A DNA stretch of 64,000 bases from Afipia sp. (GTDB lineage: Bacteria > Pseudomonadota > Alphaproteobacteria > Rhizobiales > Xanthobacteraceae): NCBI GenBank assembly GCA_024707075.1, contig JANQAK010000003.1, forward strand, positions 1,736,001-1,800,000, written 5' to 3'. The translations under genes were made by a program, and so were the position numbers. Positions 25,999-35,551 of this stretch are shown piece after piece. Within the stretch, counting starts at the first letter, position 1, and each line of letters opens with the position of its first letter. The notes under the pieces are model-generated. The model was not told the DNA's origin and searched no databases. It saw only the letters and a list, made by a program, of their open reading frames with translations.

Positions 25999-26829
25999 CT
26001 ACAATAGCGAAGCATCATCTTTATCATTGCGCTTAAACTGCTTAAGCTTCCACATAAATACGTTCTCTTTTCCGCACTTTCTACAATCGAATTTCCAACC
26101 TTCAGATCCCTTGTCTAGTTCGCACACCTGTCGATACGGAAGTCCGTTTGCATCACCGCAATTATAGCATGACACCGGAATAAGGTGCCGCTCAAAGAGA
26201 AACTCTTCTCCCATCTTCTCTACTCGATACTGCTCCTTACAGCCTTCCTTGATGCAGTTGAATATGTCGTTCAGCTTTAGGACGGCAGTCGAGCGGCTAT
26301 TTCGCTGTCCGCAAACACAATCGAAACTTACCTGCTGGAAAACCATGGACGCCACGACAGTGCCCTCAGCCAACCGATCAAGCTCATTCAACACTTCTTC
26401 AATCTTGGGTCTTAGTTTATTTTCAGCTTTATAGTGCTCAATTGCACTCGTTGCGTTCTTAGGCAATTCGCAATGAAGAAATGAGCTCATTGCTTGCCAC
26501 AACTGGCTAACATACTTCGGATCAAAACCCTTTTGCGTCCCTAACTTTAAATATTCTGTAGGATTGTCGCCATGCACAGATCCAATCGAAAGTGTCCATT
26601 CACTCGCGATATTAGTGTCGACCATCTCCATAACCGCTCGAACAACATAATGCGGCCTCCATGTTCGAAGGTCGTCGTTAGAAATATACTTATGCGCTAT
26701 CCGTAAACGATCATAGCAAACATGCTCAAGAGCTAACCGCGCCTCCAAAGCCGCATATGTTAAGGATTTCGCATCTCCAATTTTAAGATGCTCTCTAATC
26801 TTGTCTGTATAATCCCGAAGCCAAAGCAT
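25999..26829 (-). CDS. AT-rich orphan protein with putative HEPN-like N-terminus and zinc ribbons
   Basis: A 276-aa protein in low-GC DNA. The N-terminal region is helical and contains two R-x4-H motifs in close succession (ARLALEH and RLRIAH), compatible with a HEPN RNase motif. The C-terminal half carries CxC/CxxC pairs in VSFDCVCGQRN, CIKEGC, VSCYNCGDANG and DCRKCGKENV, which suggests two zinc ribbons. No named family is recognised. The sharp GC drop between a lytic transglycosylase and a nucleosidase gene suggests horizontal gain. The HEPN assignment is inference from a short motif and could be wrong. There is no obvious partner gene. Confidence 0.6.
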   Translation of the reverse strand: MLWLRDYTDKIREHLKIGDAKSLTYAALEARLALEHVCYDRLRIAHKYISNDDLRTWRPHYVVRAVMEMVDTNIASEWTLSIGSVHGDNPTEYLKLGTQKGFDPKYVSQLWQAMSSFLHCELPKNATSAIEHYKAENKLRPKIEEVLNELDRLAEGTVVASMVFQQVSFDCVCGQRNSRSTAVLKLNDIFNCIKEGCKEQYRVEKMGEEFLFERHLIPVSCYNCGDANGLPYRQVCELDKGSEGWKFDCRKCGKENVFMWKLKQFKRNDKDDASLL

Positions 26830-26892
26830 AGTGGTGGCCCTTCGATGGAAGGCCGGGTCAAGCCCGGCAATGACACAACTTGTATATTGTCT

Positions 26893-27807
26893 CTACTTCC
26901 CCATCGCCTTCAAAAACGCCCTGAGCACCGCGACGGAATTCTCCGACGCCAGATGCTCGAAGGTCTGCATCTCGTTCTCGCCCGCGCCGCCGCCGGCGAG
27001 GTCCGACAGCGAGCGGAACGCCAGAAATGCCACGCCGTTGGTCGTCGCCACATGCGCGACGGCGGCGCTTTCCATGTCCAGCACCTGCGCCTTGAAAGTG
27101 TCGAACGCCCAGGTCCGGAACGCGGCGTTGTCCACGAACGCCGTGCCGGAGACGCCGTTGCCGCCGACCACGACTTTCGGCGGACGCACGAGGCAGGCTT
27201 TCTCCGCCGCGCAGCGTTTCAGCTCGACGCCCGCCACCGCGCCGCGCGCGATCTCGAACAGTTTTGCATCCACCGGAAACCAGAACTGCCGGTCGGGCCT
27301 CGGCTGTCCCTCGCGCACCGCGCGCACGCCGCGCGCAAAGATCATCCCGAAACTGGCAAACTCCTGCTTCGACCACGACGGCAATTGAAAGCCCTGCGGC
27401 GTCTCGCGCGCCAGGATCACATCGAGATACTGGCCCCAGCGCTCCGACACCACCACGTCGCCGATGTTGAGCGAGGGATCGACGCCGCCGGCGATGCCGG
27501 AAAACAGGATGGCGCGCAGGTTGAAGCGGTCGATCGCCATCTGCGCCGTCATCGCCGCGTTCACCATCGAGACGCCGGACAGCACCAGCACGACCTCGTG
27601 GCCCTCGACGCGGCCGGTGACGAATTCGACGCCCTTCTCCCTGTGCGAGACCGGCTGCTCCACGATGGCGAGCAGCGCCTTCCATTCCGGCTCGAACGCC
27701 GAGAACAGCGCGATGCGCGGCGTGGCGTCCAGCGGCTGGCTGGCCGCGCGCGCGGCAACAGGCATGAGCGCAATGACACAGATCAGAAGCAGGCGCAGGG
27801 CGGGCAT
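26893..27807 (-). CDS. Exported MTA/SAH nucleosidase-like phosphorylase
   Basis: From the ATG at 27807 the protein has a signal peptide (MPALRLLLICVIALMPVAARAA) and a PNP/UDP-phosphorylase fold. Visible blocks are RIALFSAFEPEWKAL, VVLVLSGVSMVNAAMTAQ, LFSGIAGGVDPSLNIGDVVVS, VVVGGNGVSGTAFV, and QVLDMESAAVAHVATTNGVAFLAFRSLSDL with the nucleobase-binding Met-Glu pair. It resembles 5'-methylthioadenosine/S-adenosylhomocysteine nucleosidase and would cleave purine nucleosides, but periplasmic location makes the true substrate uncertain. An alternative start at 27834 adds nine residues. A short GGCCGGGTCAAGCCCGGCAATGAC repeat remnant lies at 26850-26873. Confidence 0.88.
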   Translation of the reverse strand: MPALRLLLICVIALMPVAARAASQPLDATPRIALFSAFEPEWKALLAIVEQPVSHREKGVEFVTGRVEGHEVVLVLSGVSMVNAAMTAQMAIDRFNLRAILFSGIAGGVDPSLNIGDVVVSERWGQYLDVILARETPQGFQLPSWSKQEFASFGMIFARGVRAVREGQPRPDRQFWFPVDAKLFEIARGAVAGVELKRCAAEKACLVRPPKVVVGGNGVSGTAFVDNAAFRTWAFDTFKAQVLDMESAAVAHVATTNGVAFLAFRSLSDLAGGGAGENEMQTFEHLASENSVAVLRAFLKAMGK

Positions 27808-28000
27808 CGGAAAACCGTATGAAAGAGGGGCCATGAATCATACCTAAGATACCATCGCTCTGCTACGCTGCGCGCATCAGTCCGGCTCGCCTGCGCCGCA
27901 TGATGGCGCGTGACGCAAGACCGTGCGCAACGGGCCTTTTAGATAAAAGCGCGCCTTGTCGGCCCGTGCGCGACTGTCAACATATCGCGGAGGATTCGCC

Positions 28001-28867
28001 TTGTCCCACCCTGCCCTCGTTCCGAATTCTGTCGCTGTCATCACCGGCGGCGCTTCCGGCATCGGCCTCGCCGCCGCCAGCCACTTCGCCAAACTTGGAT
28101 TGAAGGTGTGCATCGCCGATCACGACGCCGACAAGCTCGCCCGCGCGGCAGAACTCTTGACCTATGTCGCGCCCGGCGGCAGCGCGGACATCATGTCGCT
28201 CGGGGTCGACGTCAGCCACCGCAACGAGATCGAACGGCTGGAGGCCGCGGTGCGCGGCCGTTTCGGCGGCACCGACGTGCTGATGAACAATGCCGGCATC
28301 GGCCCTGACAGCACCATCCTCGGCCCGCTCGATCACTGGCAGCGTCTGCTGGGCGTCAACCTGTGGGGCATCATTCATGGAACGCAGATATTCGCGCCCG
28401 GCATGATCGCGCGCGGACGGCCGGGGCTGATCGTCAACACCGGCTCGAAGCAGGGCATCACCACGCCGCCGGGCAATCCGGCCTACAACGTCGCCAAGGC
28501 CGGGGTGAAGGCGTTCACCGAGGCGCTGGCGCATGAACTGCGCAACACGCAGATAAACGGACAAGCCTGCGAGATCAGCGCGCATTTGCTGATCCCCGGC
28601 TTCGTGTTCACCGGGCTGACCGCGCGCGGCCGCACCGAGAAGCCGGCCGGCGCGTGGAGCGCGGAGCAGACGGTGGATTTCATGATCGCTTCTCTGGCGA
28701 AGGGCGACTTCTACATTCTCTGCCCGGACAACGACGTGCCCCGCGCGCTCGACGAGAAGCGCATCGCATGGGCGGCGGGCGACATCATCGAGAACCGGCC
28801 CGCATTGTCGCGCTGGCATCCGGATTATGCGGAAGCGTTCAAGGCTTTCGTGGAAGGCGGGACGTAA
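28001..28867 (+). CDS. Short-chain dehydrogenase/reductase (SDR)
   Basis: The start is TTG at 28001, chosen because GGAGG (27989-27993) sits seven bases upstream and the family begins with SVAVITGGASGIGLAAA. The longer in-frame ATG at 27956 has no RBS. The 288-aa Rossmann-fold protein has the TGGASGIG cofactor loop, NNAGIG, and the catalytic triad NTGSKQG...YNVAK (Tyr and Lys). It should be NAD(P)-dependent with unknown substrate. Its 3' end is repeated in degenerate form at 29965-30063. Confidence 0.92.
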   Translation: MSHPALVPNSVAVITGGASGIGLAAASHFAKLGLKVCIADHDADKLARAAELLTYVAPGGSADIMSLGVDVSHRNEIERLEAAVRGRFGGTDVLMNNAGIGPDSTILGPLDHWQRLLGVNLWGIIHGTQIFAPGMIARGRPGLIVNTGSKQGITTPPGNPAYNVAKAGVKAFTEALAHELRNTQINGQACEISAHLLIPGFVFTGLTARGRTEKPAGAWSAEQTVDFMIASLAKGDFYILCPDNDVPRALDEKRIAWAAGDIIENRPALSRWHPDYAEAFKAFVEGGT

Positions 28868-28872
28868 CGCCG

Positions 28873-29850
28873 CTAGCCGCTGCCGATCAGGATGCCGGCG
28901 GCGAGCACCAGCGCGCCGCCGAGCACGACCTGAAACGCCGCGCGCAGGAACGGCGTTTCCATGTAGCGGTTCTGGATCCACGCGATCGCCCACAATTCGC
29001 AGAACACGACGATGCCGGCGATCACGGTCGCGGTCCAGAATTGCGGAATGAGATAGGGCAGCGCATGGCCGAGGCCGCCGACCGTGGTCATCAGGCCCGA
29101 CGCCAGCCCGCGCTTCAGCGGCGAGCCGCGCCCGGAGATCACGCCGTCGTCGTGCGCGGCTTCGGTGAAGCCCATCGAGATGCCCGCGCCGACCGACGCC
29201 GCGAGGCCGACGGTGAACGTCGTCGACGTCGATTGCGTCGCGAACGCGGTGGCGAAAATCGGCGCCAGCGTCGAGACCGAACCGTCCATCAGACCGGCGA
29301 GCCCCGGTTGCACCCATGTCAGCACGAACTGACGCCGCGCCTTGCTGTCCTCCTCGCCGCCCGCGCCGCCGGCCAGCGTCTCTGCCTGAATCTCCTCCGC
29401 GCGATGCTCGTGCCGGCGCTCGGCCGCGGCGAGATCGCCGAGCAGCTTGCGCGTGCCGGGATCGGTCGAGGCCTGCGCGGCGCGGATATAGAACTGCGCC
29501 GCGTCGTCCTCCATCCGCTCGGCCTCGGCGCGGATGCGCTCGATCCCGAGATTCTGCACGAGCCAGACCGGCCGGCGCGAATAGTAACCCGCCACATGCT
29601 CGCGCCGGATCAGCGGGATCACGGCGCCGAAGCGCGTCCTGAACTGGTCGATCAGCAATTGCCGATGGCCGTCTTCCTCGCCCGCCATCTCGTCGAACAT
29701 CTCGGCCGTCGCGGGATATTGCGCGCGTAACTGCTCGGCATAGGTGGCGTAGATCCGCGCATCGTCCTCCTCGGACGAAATGGCGAGCGCCAGCACCTCG
29801 GCTTCGGTGAGATCGCGGAATTGGCGGCGGGAGGCAAAGCCCTGGAACAT
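28873..29850 (-). CDS. mbfA: Membrane-bound ferritin MbfA (ferritin-like + VIT1-like)
   Basis: A 325-aa fusion: an N-terminal rubrerythrin-like diiron domain (about 10-160, with E-x2-D-x and EEDGHRQLL ligand blocks and AERRHEHRAEE) and a C-terminal VIT1/CCC1-like membrane domain (LAGLMDGSVSTLAPIFATAFATQ..., five hydrophobic segments). In Bradyrhizobium and Agrobacterium such MbfA proteins export iron and protect against iron and H2O2 stress, under control of Irr. The palindrome at 29862-29878 supports that regulation here. The start ATG at 29850 lies 11 bp from this operator. Inner membrane. Confidence 0.93.
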   Translation of the reverse strand: MFQGFASRRQFRDLTEAEVLALAISSEEDDARIYATYAEQLRAQYPATAEMFDEMAGEEDGHRQLLIDQFRTRFGAVIPLIRREHVAGYYSRRPVWLVQNLGIERIRAEAERMEDDAAQFYIRAAQASTDPGTRKLLGDLAAAERRHEHRAEEIQAETLAGGAGGEEDSKARRQFVLTWVQPGLAGLMDGSVSTLAPIFATAFATQSTSTTFTVGLAASVGAGISMGFTEAAHDDGVISGRGSPLKRGLASGLMTTVGGLGHALPYLIPQFWTATVIAGIVVFCELWAIAWIQNRYMETPFLRAAFQVVLGGALVLAAGILIGSG

Positions 29851-29861
29851 GGGAAGCTCAG

Positions 29862-29878
29862 TTTAGAATGATTCTAAA
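29862..29878. promoter_or_regulatory. Irr-type ICE operator upstream of mbfA
   Basis: TTTAGAATGATTCTAAA is a perfect 7-3-7 inverted repeat (TTTAGAA, TTCTAAA) 11 bp from the mbfA start. It agrees with the iron control element recognised by Irr in Rhizobiales. The position so close to the start codon fits repression of transcription. Confidence 0.85.
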
Positions 29879-29964
29879 GATGGCTTTTAGCCAGATCGGA
29901 GGCCCGGCGCAACCGCCGCGTTGATCTCTGCGCCGACAACGACGCGCCACACGCGCTCAACGCG

Positions 29965-30063
29965 CGGGCGGGCGGCGGCGACATCATCGAGAACCGGCCA
30001 CCGCTGTCACGCTGGCATAAGGATTATGCGGAGGGGTTTAAAGAGGTGGGTGGAGAGAAGTAG
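29965..30063 (+). pseudogene. Remnant of an SDR paralogue (C-terminal fragment)
   Basis: Positions 29977-30063 translate as GGDIIENRPPLSRWHKDYAE...K with a stop at 30061-30063. This is close to the last residues of the intact SDR at 28001-28867 (GDIIENRPALSRWHPDYAE). No start or Rossmann core is present, so only the 3' end of a second copy remains. It sits directly before the AT-rich orphan at 30093. Confidence 0.8.
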
Positions 30064-30092
30064 CTGAGTGCGAGCTATACGAGGCAACTTCG

Positions 30093-30923
30093 TTAGAAAA
30101 ACGATTCCTTAATCGCATCAAGCCAGCCGCCAATCGCTTGGCTTAACCCAGTGAGTTGTATCATGAGCCAAAACCAAAATGCTCGAGGAGCCCACTTTCC
30201 GAACTCTTTGCCGGCTTCCTTCACAGCTTCAGTCGTAAAGACTTCACCTTGCTTCAGAAGCCATGCAGCGAGTTTCTCTCGTTTAGTCTCCAATTTTGTC
30301 AGGGCTTCGAGAGCGCTTTTGCCCTGATCTGATGGATTGAGCGGCTGAGCCTTCAGTATAGAAACAACGCCTTTGATTTCTTCGACGTCGTTTTCGTCAA
30401 GTGGAACTGGTTCGAGCAGTTCCGGAGGCATGTTGTGGCCAATGCCGACTGGAGGCTCTGGCACCTTCGATAGCGCTTGCTCGATTGCGGAAGTCCGCTT
30501 CAGCATCTGAGCATGAAATTCCTCGGCGCCTAAAATTTCTTCTTCGTCGCCCTCTTCGGGAGACTGGCGACGGCTTGAACTTGGCACCCAATCCGGGCTC
30601 TCGCGATCAAGCTTCTCAACGAGTTCCGCTATAGCGTTCTCAGAGGCAAAATCGCTAAAAACGGTCTCGACCACGTCACGCGTCCCATAAGGTCCGCCCC
30701 AAATATAAATGTAGCCACCCTCTGCGCTCTCAAACGGCGTGCTCTCAACGGGATTTTCGAAGTTTTCGAAAAACCACTCGCGCATCTCCTCGATAGCATC
30801 GTCGTCGGAAAGGCCATCCAAGTCCGGTGGAAACGACAAAGGATCGTGTTGGGCCTCGTCGTATACCTCTCTGACTCGCTCATAGTGGGCTTTCATAGCG
30901 TCTTGCGCATGTCCGTCTCCCAT
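30093..30923 (-). CDS. AT-rich orphan acidic protein
   Basis: A 276-aa protein from the ATG at 30923. The N-terminal half is acidic with Trp/Phe-rich patches (EMREWFFENFENPV, GGYIYIWGGPYGTRDVVETVF), and HNMPPE in the middle recurs in several bacterial hypothetical proteins. The C-terminus is amphipathic or membrane-seeking (KWAPRAFWFWLMIQLTGLSQAIGGWLDAIKESFF). No family is recognised. Low GC and its position between an SDR remnant and rpoD suggest horizontal gain into a decayed locus. There is no partner gene. Confidence 0.6.
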   Translation of the reverse strand: MGDGHAQDAMKAHYERVREVYDEAQHDPLSFPPDLDGLSDDDAIEEMREWFFENFENPVESTPFESAEGGYIYIWGGPYGTRDVVETVFSDFASENAIAELVEKLDRESPDWVPSSSRRQSPEEGDEEEILGAEEFHAQMLKRTSAIEQALSKVPEPPVGIGHNMPPELLEPVPLDENDVEEIKGVVSILKAQPLNPSDQGKSALEALTKLETKREKLAAWLLKQGEVFTTEAVKEAGKEFGKWAPRAFWFWLMIQLTGLSQAIGGWLDAIKESFF

Positions 30924-30982
30924 CTACGTCTCCTCGCCGGGAACCTAAGTGGTTCAATCTAATCTAGGCTCTACAAATGTAG

Positions 30983-31006
30983 ACGCCGCGCTCCTCAGCG
31001 CGGCGT
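30983..31006 (-). terminator. Hairpin downstream of rpoD
   Basis: ACGCCGCGCT and AGCGCGGCGT form a perfect 10-bp stem around CCTC. On the rpoD strand it lacks a T-run (the T-rich side is the other strand), so it may serve the rpoD end as a stabiliser or work in both directions. Confidence 0.5.
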
Positions 31007-31039
31007 TAATTAGGTTTTGCAAAGAGCGCCTCGAACAAA

Positions 31040-33184
31040 TTAGTTATCCAAGAAGCTCCGCAGCTTCCTTGACCGGCTCGGATGCTTCAGCTTGCGCAGC
31101 GCCTTGGCCTCGATCTGACGGATACGTTCGCGGGTCACCGAGAACTGCTGGCCGACTTCTTCCAGCGTGTGGTCGGTGTTCATGCCGATGCCGAAGCGCA
31201 TGCGCAGCACGCGCTCCTCGCGCGGCGTGAGTGACGCCAGCACGCGGGTCGTGGTCTCGCGCAGGTTCGACTGGATCGCGGCATCGATCGGCAGCACCGC
31301 GTTCTTGTCCTCGATGAAATCGCCGAGGTGTGAATCTTCCTCGTCGCCCACCGGGGTCTCCAGCGAGAGCGGCTCCTTGGCGATCTTGAGAACCTTGCGC
31401 ACCTTCTCCAGCGGCATGCCGAGCTTTTCGGCCAGTTCTTCCGGCGTCGGCTCGCGGCCGATCTCGTTCAGCATCTGGCGAGAGGTGCGCACGATCTTGT
31501 TGATGGTCTCGATCATGTGCACCGGAATACGGATGGTGCGCGCCTGATCGGCGATCGAGCGCGTGATGGCCTGACGGATCCACCACGTCGCATAGGTCGA
31601 GAACTTGTAGCCGCGGCGGTACTCGAACTTGTCGACCGCCTTCATCAACCCGATGTTGCCTTCCTGAATGAGATCGAGGAACTGCAAACCGCGGTTGGTG
31701 TATTTCTTGGCGATGGAAATCACGAGACGCAGGTTGGCCTCGACCATTTCCTTCTTGGCCTGGCGCGCTTCGCGCTCGCCCTTCTGCACGCCGTGCACGA
31801 TCTTGCGGAATTCGCCGATCTCGAGGCCCGTGAGGCCCGCAAGCTGCTGGATCTCGTGGCGCAGTTCCTTGATGCGGTCCTTCTCCACCGCGACGAAATT
31901 CTTCCAGCCCTTGGCGGCCAGTTTCGAGACGCGGTTGAGCCAGCGCGGATCGAGCTCCGAGCCCTGATAGTTCTTCAGGAAGTCCTCGCGGCCGACGCCA
32001 TGGCTGTCGCCGAGGCGGAACAGGCGGCCCTCGAACGACACCAGCTTCTTGTTGATGTCGTAAAGCTGTTCGACCAGCGAGTCGATGCGGGCCTGGTTGA
32101 GCCGCAGCGACTTCACCTCGACAACGATCTCGTCCTTCAGCTTCTTGTACTTGCGCTCCTGAGCCGGCGAGAGCGTTTCGTTCTGAAGCTGGTTCTGGAT
32201 GTCCTGCTCCTGAAGACGGCGCAGCTTCTTGTACTCGCTCGCAATTTTATCAAAGGTCTCGACCACCTTAGGCTTCAGTTCGGCCTCGATGGCCGCGAGC
32301 GACATCTGGTTCTCGAACTCGTCGTCCTCATCGTCATCCGCGGCGGGGCTGGCGCCAGCGTCGCCCGCGGCAGGCGCGGGACGGAACGGCGTCGGCGACG
32401 GCGGTGCGGCCGGCGGCGCGATATGCGCAGGCGCGGCCGCCTGCGCGGGCATCACCTGCACGGTGCCGTCGGCGTTGATGATGGCGTTGGTCGGCTGGCC
32501 GTCCGGCCCGACGGGACCGGCGATCATCGCCGGGTTCATGTTGTTCTTGGCGTCGGGACCGGCGTAGGTCGCCTCAAGGTCGATGATGTCGCGAAGGAAG
32601 ATCTTTCCTTCGTTGAGTTCGTCGCGCCAGATGATGATGGCCTGGAACGTCAGCGGACTTTCGCAGAGACCCGCGATCATCGCCTCGCGGCCGGCCTCGA
32701 TGCGTTTTGCAATCGCGATTTCGCCTTCGCGCGACAGCAGCTCGACGGTGCCCATCTCGCGCAGATACATGCGCACGGGATCGTCGGTGCGCTCGCCCGG
32801 CTCGGACTTCTTGGTTTCGGTGACGGCCTTCGAGGTGACCTCGACGAGTTCGTTGTCGGTCTCGTCCTCGGCCTCTTCCTGCTTCTCCTCGTCCTCGTCG
32901 TTCGCGTCGTCGGACTCGGACACGTTGATCCCCATGTCGGAGAGCATCGCCATGATATCTTCGATCTGTTCAGGCGAGGTGGTGTCGGAGGGCAGCACTT
33001 CGTTGAGCTGATCGAAGGTCACGAAGCCGCGCTTCTTGGCCTGCTTGATCATCTTCTTGACGGCGGCGTCGGAGAGATCGAGCAACGGCGACGGAGCGTC
33101 TGCGCTGTCTTTCTCAGGAGTCTCGGCGGCCTTCTGATCCTTGTCTTTGTCCTTGATCGCTGCCGTCTTTGCCTTGGTGGCCAT
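31040..33184 (-). CDS. rpoD: Primary sigma factor (sigma70)
   Basis: A 714-aa RpoD. All regions are present: sigma 1.1 ([23 protein letters not shown]), 1.2 ([17 protein letters not shown]), 2.1-2.4 ([61 protein letters not shown]), 3 ([13 protein letters not shown]) and 4 ([52 protein letters not shown]). The non-conserved region carries a long Pro/Ala-rich insertion around residues 235-290 and an acidic stretch. It directs RNA polymerase to housekeeping promoters. It lies downstream of dnaG, separated by 242 bp, which is the usual order in alphaproteobacteria. Confidence 0.98.
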   Translation of the reverse strand: MATKAKTAAIKDKDKDQKAAETPEKDSADAPSPLLDLSDAAVKKMIKQAKKRGFVTFDQLNEVLPSDTTSPEQIEDIMAMLSDMGINVSESDDANDEDEEKQEEAEDETDNELVEVTSKAVTETKKSEPGERTDDPVRMYLREMGTVELLSREGEIAIAKRIEAGREAMIAGLCESPLTFQAIIIWRDELNEGKIFLRDIIDLEATYAGPDAKNNMNPAMIAGPVGPDGQPTNAIINADGTVQVMPAQAAAPAHIAPPAAPPSPTPFRPAPAAGDAGASPAADDDEDDEFENQMSLAAIEAELKPKVVETFDKIASEYKKLRRLQEQDIQNQLQNETLSPAQERKYKKLKDEIVVEVKSLRLNQARIDSLVEQLYDINKKLVSFEGRLFRLGDSHGVGREDFLKNYQGSELDPRWLNRVSKLAAKGWKNFVAVEKDRIKELRHEIQQLAGLTGLEIGEFRKIVHGVQKGEREARQAKKEMVEANLRLVISIAKKYTNRGLQFLDLIQEGNIGLMKAVDKFEYRRGYKFSTYATWWIRQAITRSIADQARTIRIPVHMIETINKIVRTSRQMLNEIGREPTPEELAEKLGMPLEKVRKVLKIAKEPLSLETPVGDEEDSHLGDFIEDKNAVLPIDAAIQSNLRETTTRVLASLTPREERVLRMRFGIGMNTDHTLEEVGQQFSVTRERIRQIEAKALRKLKHPSRSRKLRSFLDN

Positions 33185-33426
33185 TCACTGCTCCTGAAAC
33201 GCGCTCACGACGCGGGCGCATAGCCCGTGTATTTTGTTGGTCCGCGTGATGCGGAAAGGGCGGCGCTTTTGAGGGCACCACCCGGGTCGATTTGATCTGT
33301 GTCCCAAACGTTTAGCGCAAGGCCGTTAAGCCCTGATTAACCCTGTTTTTGCGGCCAAAAACCCGGTTTGGCGAGTCTTTTTAAGGCCTTGGCGGTGGGT
33401 TTAAAGCCCTGCCGCAGCGTTTTTCG

Positions 33427-35451
33427 TCAGTTCGTGCGCTGGAACCGGCCCGACGATTCGCCGAACCCCTCGATCAGCGCCTCAAGGCCATCCACTTCGG
33501 CGAGCCGGGCTTTCACATCGCGCAGCCAATTCATGTTCTGATCGCTGCTGTCTTGCCCAAGCGCCAGTTCGGCATCCTTGAGTTCTCTAAGTAAGGAGTG
33601 CCATTGGCGATGCAAGGCAACCAGCTGGTGCCAGGTGGCAAGAACATCCTCCTGAGCCGCGCCCGGATGCGCGCCCCACACATTCTTGGTGGTGAGCGAC
33701 CGCTCAACCCTTTGAATCTGCTCGGAATACCCGTTCTTCTCAAGACTTGCCCGCAATCGCGCACTTTCGGCCGCCGGATCGTCGGTGTGCGAATAATTTG
33801 AAAAGGCCCCGATAATTCCGGCGCGCAGCTTGATCGCCTCGGGATGCGCCAGTTCGAGGGCGGCGATTTCCTCCAGATGATCATGCAGCAGCCAGGGATG
33901 ATGGAGCAGCGACAGCAGGATCAGGGCCTCCCGCCGGGACAGGGCGCTGCGCTGGCCGCGCATCACGGACGACCCCGCCAGTTGCGGACTGGCGACCTGA
34001 TAGGGCGAGCGATTGATGGTGCGCGGAGCTGTGGATAGCCCGCCCCGGCCGGCGCCTCCGCCCGCCCCGCCGGGCACAAACGGCGCCCGCGGCTGAAAAC
34101 GCCGCCCTGATTCGCTGGCGAAACCGCCCTGATTTGGTCCCCGGAAACCGCTGCCGCGCGCGCCGCCCTGATAGCCTCCTTGCGGCGCAAAAGCGTTGCG
34201 CAGCCGCTCGGAGAAATCCTGCCGGTAATAGCGCCGCACCACTTCGTCACGGATGCTGTTGGTCAGTTCGTTGATGCGCGCTTCCAGCGCCGCGCGGCGT
34301 TCCGGCGTACTGAAGCCGCCGCCCTCGATCTCACGCGACCACACCACTTCAGCCAGCGGCCTGGCGAGACCGATCACCTCCTCGATCGCGGCGCGCCCGC
34401 CGGAGCGCGCGAGATCGTCAGGGTCCTGCCCTTCCGGCAGCAGCGCGAAGCGCAGACTCTTTCCGGGTTTCAGATGCGGAAGCGCCAGATCCGCCGCGCG
34501 AAACGCCGCGCGCTGGCCCGCGCCATCGCCGTCGAAACACAGGATCGGCTCGTCGGCCATCTTCCACAGCAGAGCGAGCTGGTTTTCGGTGAGCGCCGTG
34601 CCAAGCGGTGCAACGCTGGCGGCAAAGCCGACGCTCACCATGGCGATGACGTCGACATAGCCTTCCACCGCAATGAGCGGCGCGCCGTCGTGGGCAGCCT
34701 GCCGCGCGGTGGCGAGGTTGTAGAGATTATCGCCCTTGTGAAACAGCGGGGTTTCCGGCGAGTTGAGATATTTCGCCGGCACGTCCTTTTCCAGCGCACG
34801 CCCGCCGAAGGCGATCACGCGGTTGCGCACGTCGGTGATCGGAAACATTACGCGGTCGCGGAAACGATCGTAGGGCACCGGAATATCGTCGCCCGCGATC
34901 AGCAAACCAGCCTCGACCATGTCCTCCACCGGAATGCCGAGCGAGCCCAGATGCTCTTTCAGCGCGAAGCGCTCGCCCGGCGCGTAGCCCATGCGAAACT
35001 GTAACTGCGTGGCGGGCGAAATGGCGCGGTCGGCAAGATAACCGCGCGCTTTCGCACCCGCGCGCGAGGTGAGTGTGTCGGCGAAAAACTTCGCCGCAAG
35101 GTCCATCACATCGTACAGTGTCTTGCGGCGCTGCTCGTGACGCGCGGCATCGGGCGTCACCGCCGGGAGCGGCATCCCGGCCATCGACGCCAACCGCTCG
35201 ACCGCCTCGGGAAAACCGACGCCTTCGGTCTCCATCACGAAGGAGATGATGTCGCCATGCTTGTTGCTGGAGAAGTCGTGGTAAAAACCCTTCTGGTCGT
35301 TGACCGTGAAGGACGGCGTCTTTTCCTGATGGAACGGTGACAGGCCCTTCCACTCCTTGCCCGCCCGCTTCAACTTCACGCGCTTGCCCACGACTTCCGA
35401 AACCGGAAGCCGGGCGCGCAGTTCGTCGAGAAATTGGGGCGTGAAGCGCAT
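33427..35451 (-). CDS. dnaG: DNA primase
   Basis: A 674-aa DnaG with a CHC2-like N-terminal domain (LSPFHQEKTPSFTVNDQKG...), a TOPRIM core (VEGYVDVIAMVSVGF, FDGDGAGQRAA) and a C-terminal DnaB-interaction region. The zinc ligands of the CHC2 motif are replaced (S38, D59 and S62 where C is expected), so no zinc ribbon can form. I recall the same substitution in other Rhizobiales primases. It makes RNA primers at the replication fork. Between residues about 430-490 is a Gly-rich low-complexity linker (GGYQGGARGSGFRG...). Confidence 0.97.
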   Translation of the reverse strand: MRFTPQFLDELRARLPVSEVVGKRVKLKRAGKEWKGLSPFHQEKTPSFTVNDQKGFYHDFSSNKHGDIISFVMETEGVGFPEAVERLASMAGMPLPAVTPDAARHEQRRKTLYDVMDLAAKFFADTLTSRAGAKARGYLADRAISPATQLQFRMGYAPGERFALKEHLGSLGIPVEDMVEAGLLIAGDDIPVPYDRFRDRVMFPITDVRNRVIAFGGRALEKDVPAKYLNSPETPLFHKGDNLYNLATARQAAHDGAPLIAVEGYVDVIAMVSVGFAASVAPLGTALTENQLALLWKMADEPILCFDGDGAGQRAAFRAADLALPHLKPGKSLRFALLPEGQDPDDLARSGGRAAIEEVIGLARPLAEVVWSREIEGGGFSTPERRAALEARINELTNSIRDEVVRRYYRQDFSERLRNAFAPQGGYQGGARGSGFRGPNQGGFASESGRRFQPRAPFVPGGAGGGAGRGGLSTAPRTINRSPYQVASPQLAGSSVMRGQRSALSRREALILLSLLHHPWLLHDHLEEIAALELAHPEAIKLRAGIIGAFSNYSHTDDPAAESARLRASLEKNGYSEQIQRVERSLTTKNVWGAHPGAAQEDVLATWHQLVALHRQWHSLLRELKDAELALGQDSSDQNMNWLRDVKARLAEVDGLEALIEGFGESSGRFQRTN

Positions 35452-35551
35452 GGGACTCAGTGTGTTGCCAACCGATCATCCATATAGGGTGCCGGCCCAA
35501 ATCCCCCATAGCCGATGAGCACAGGCGGACTTGTCCCCATTGCTCACAGGG

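Noticed and set aside
27977..29317. 446-codon reverse frame overlapping SDR and mbfA
   Set aside because: It overlaps two clear genes with known motifs and encodes low-quality sequence.
31517..33223. 568-codon forward frame antisense to rpoD
   Set aside because: It mirrors rpoD codon structure, has no family resemblance and is explained by strand bias.
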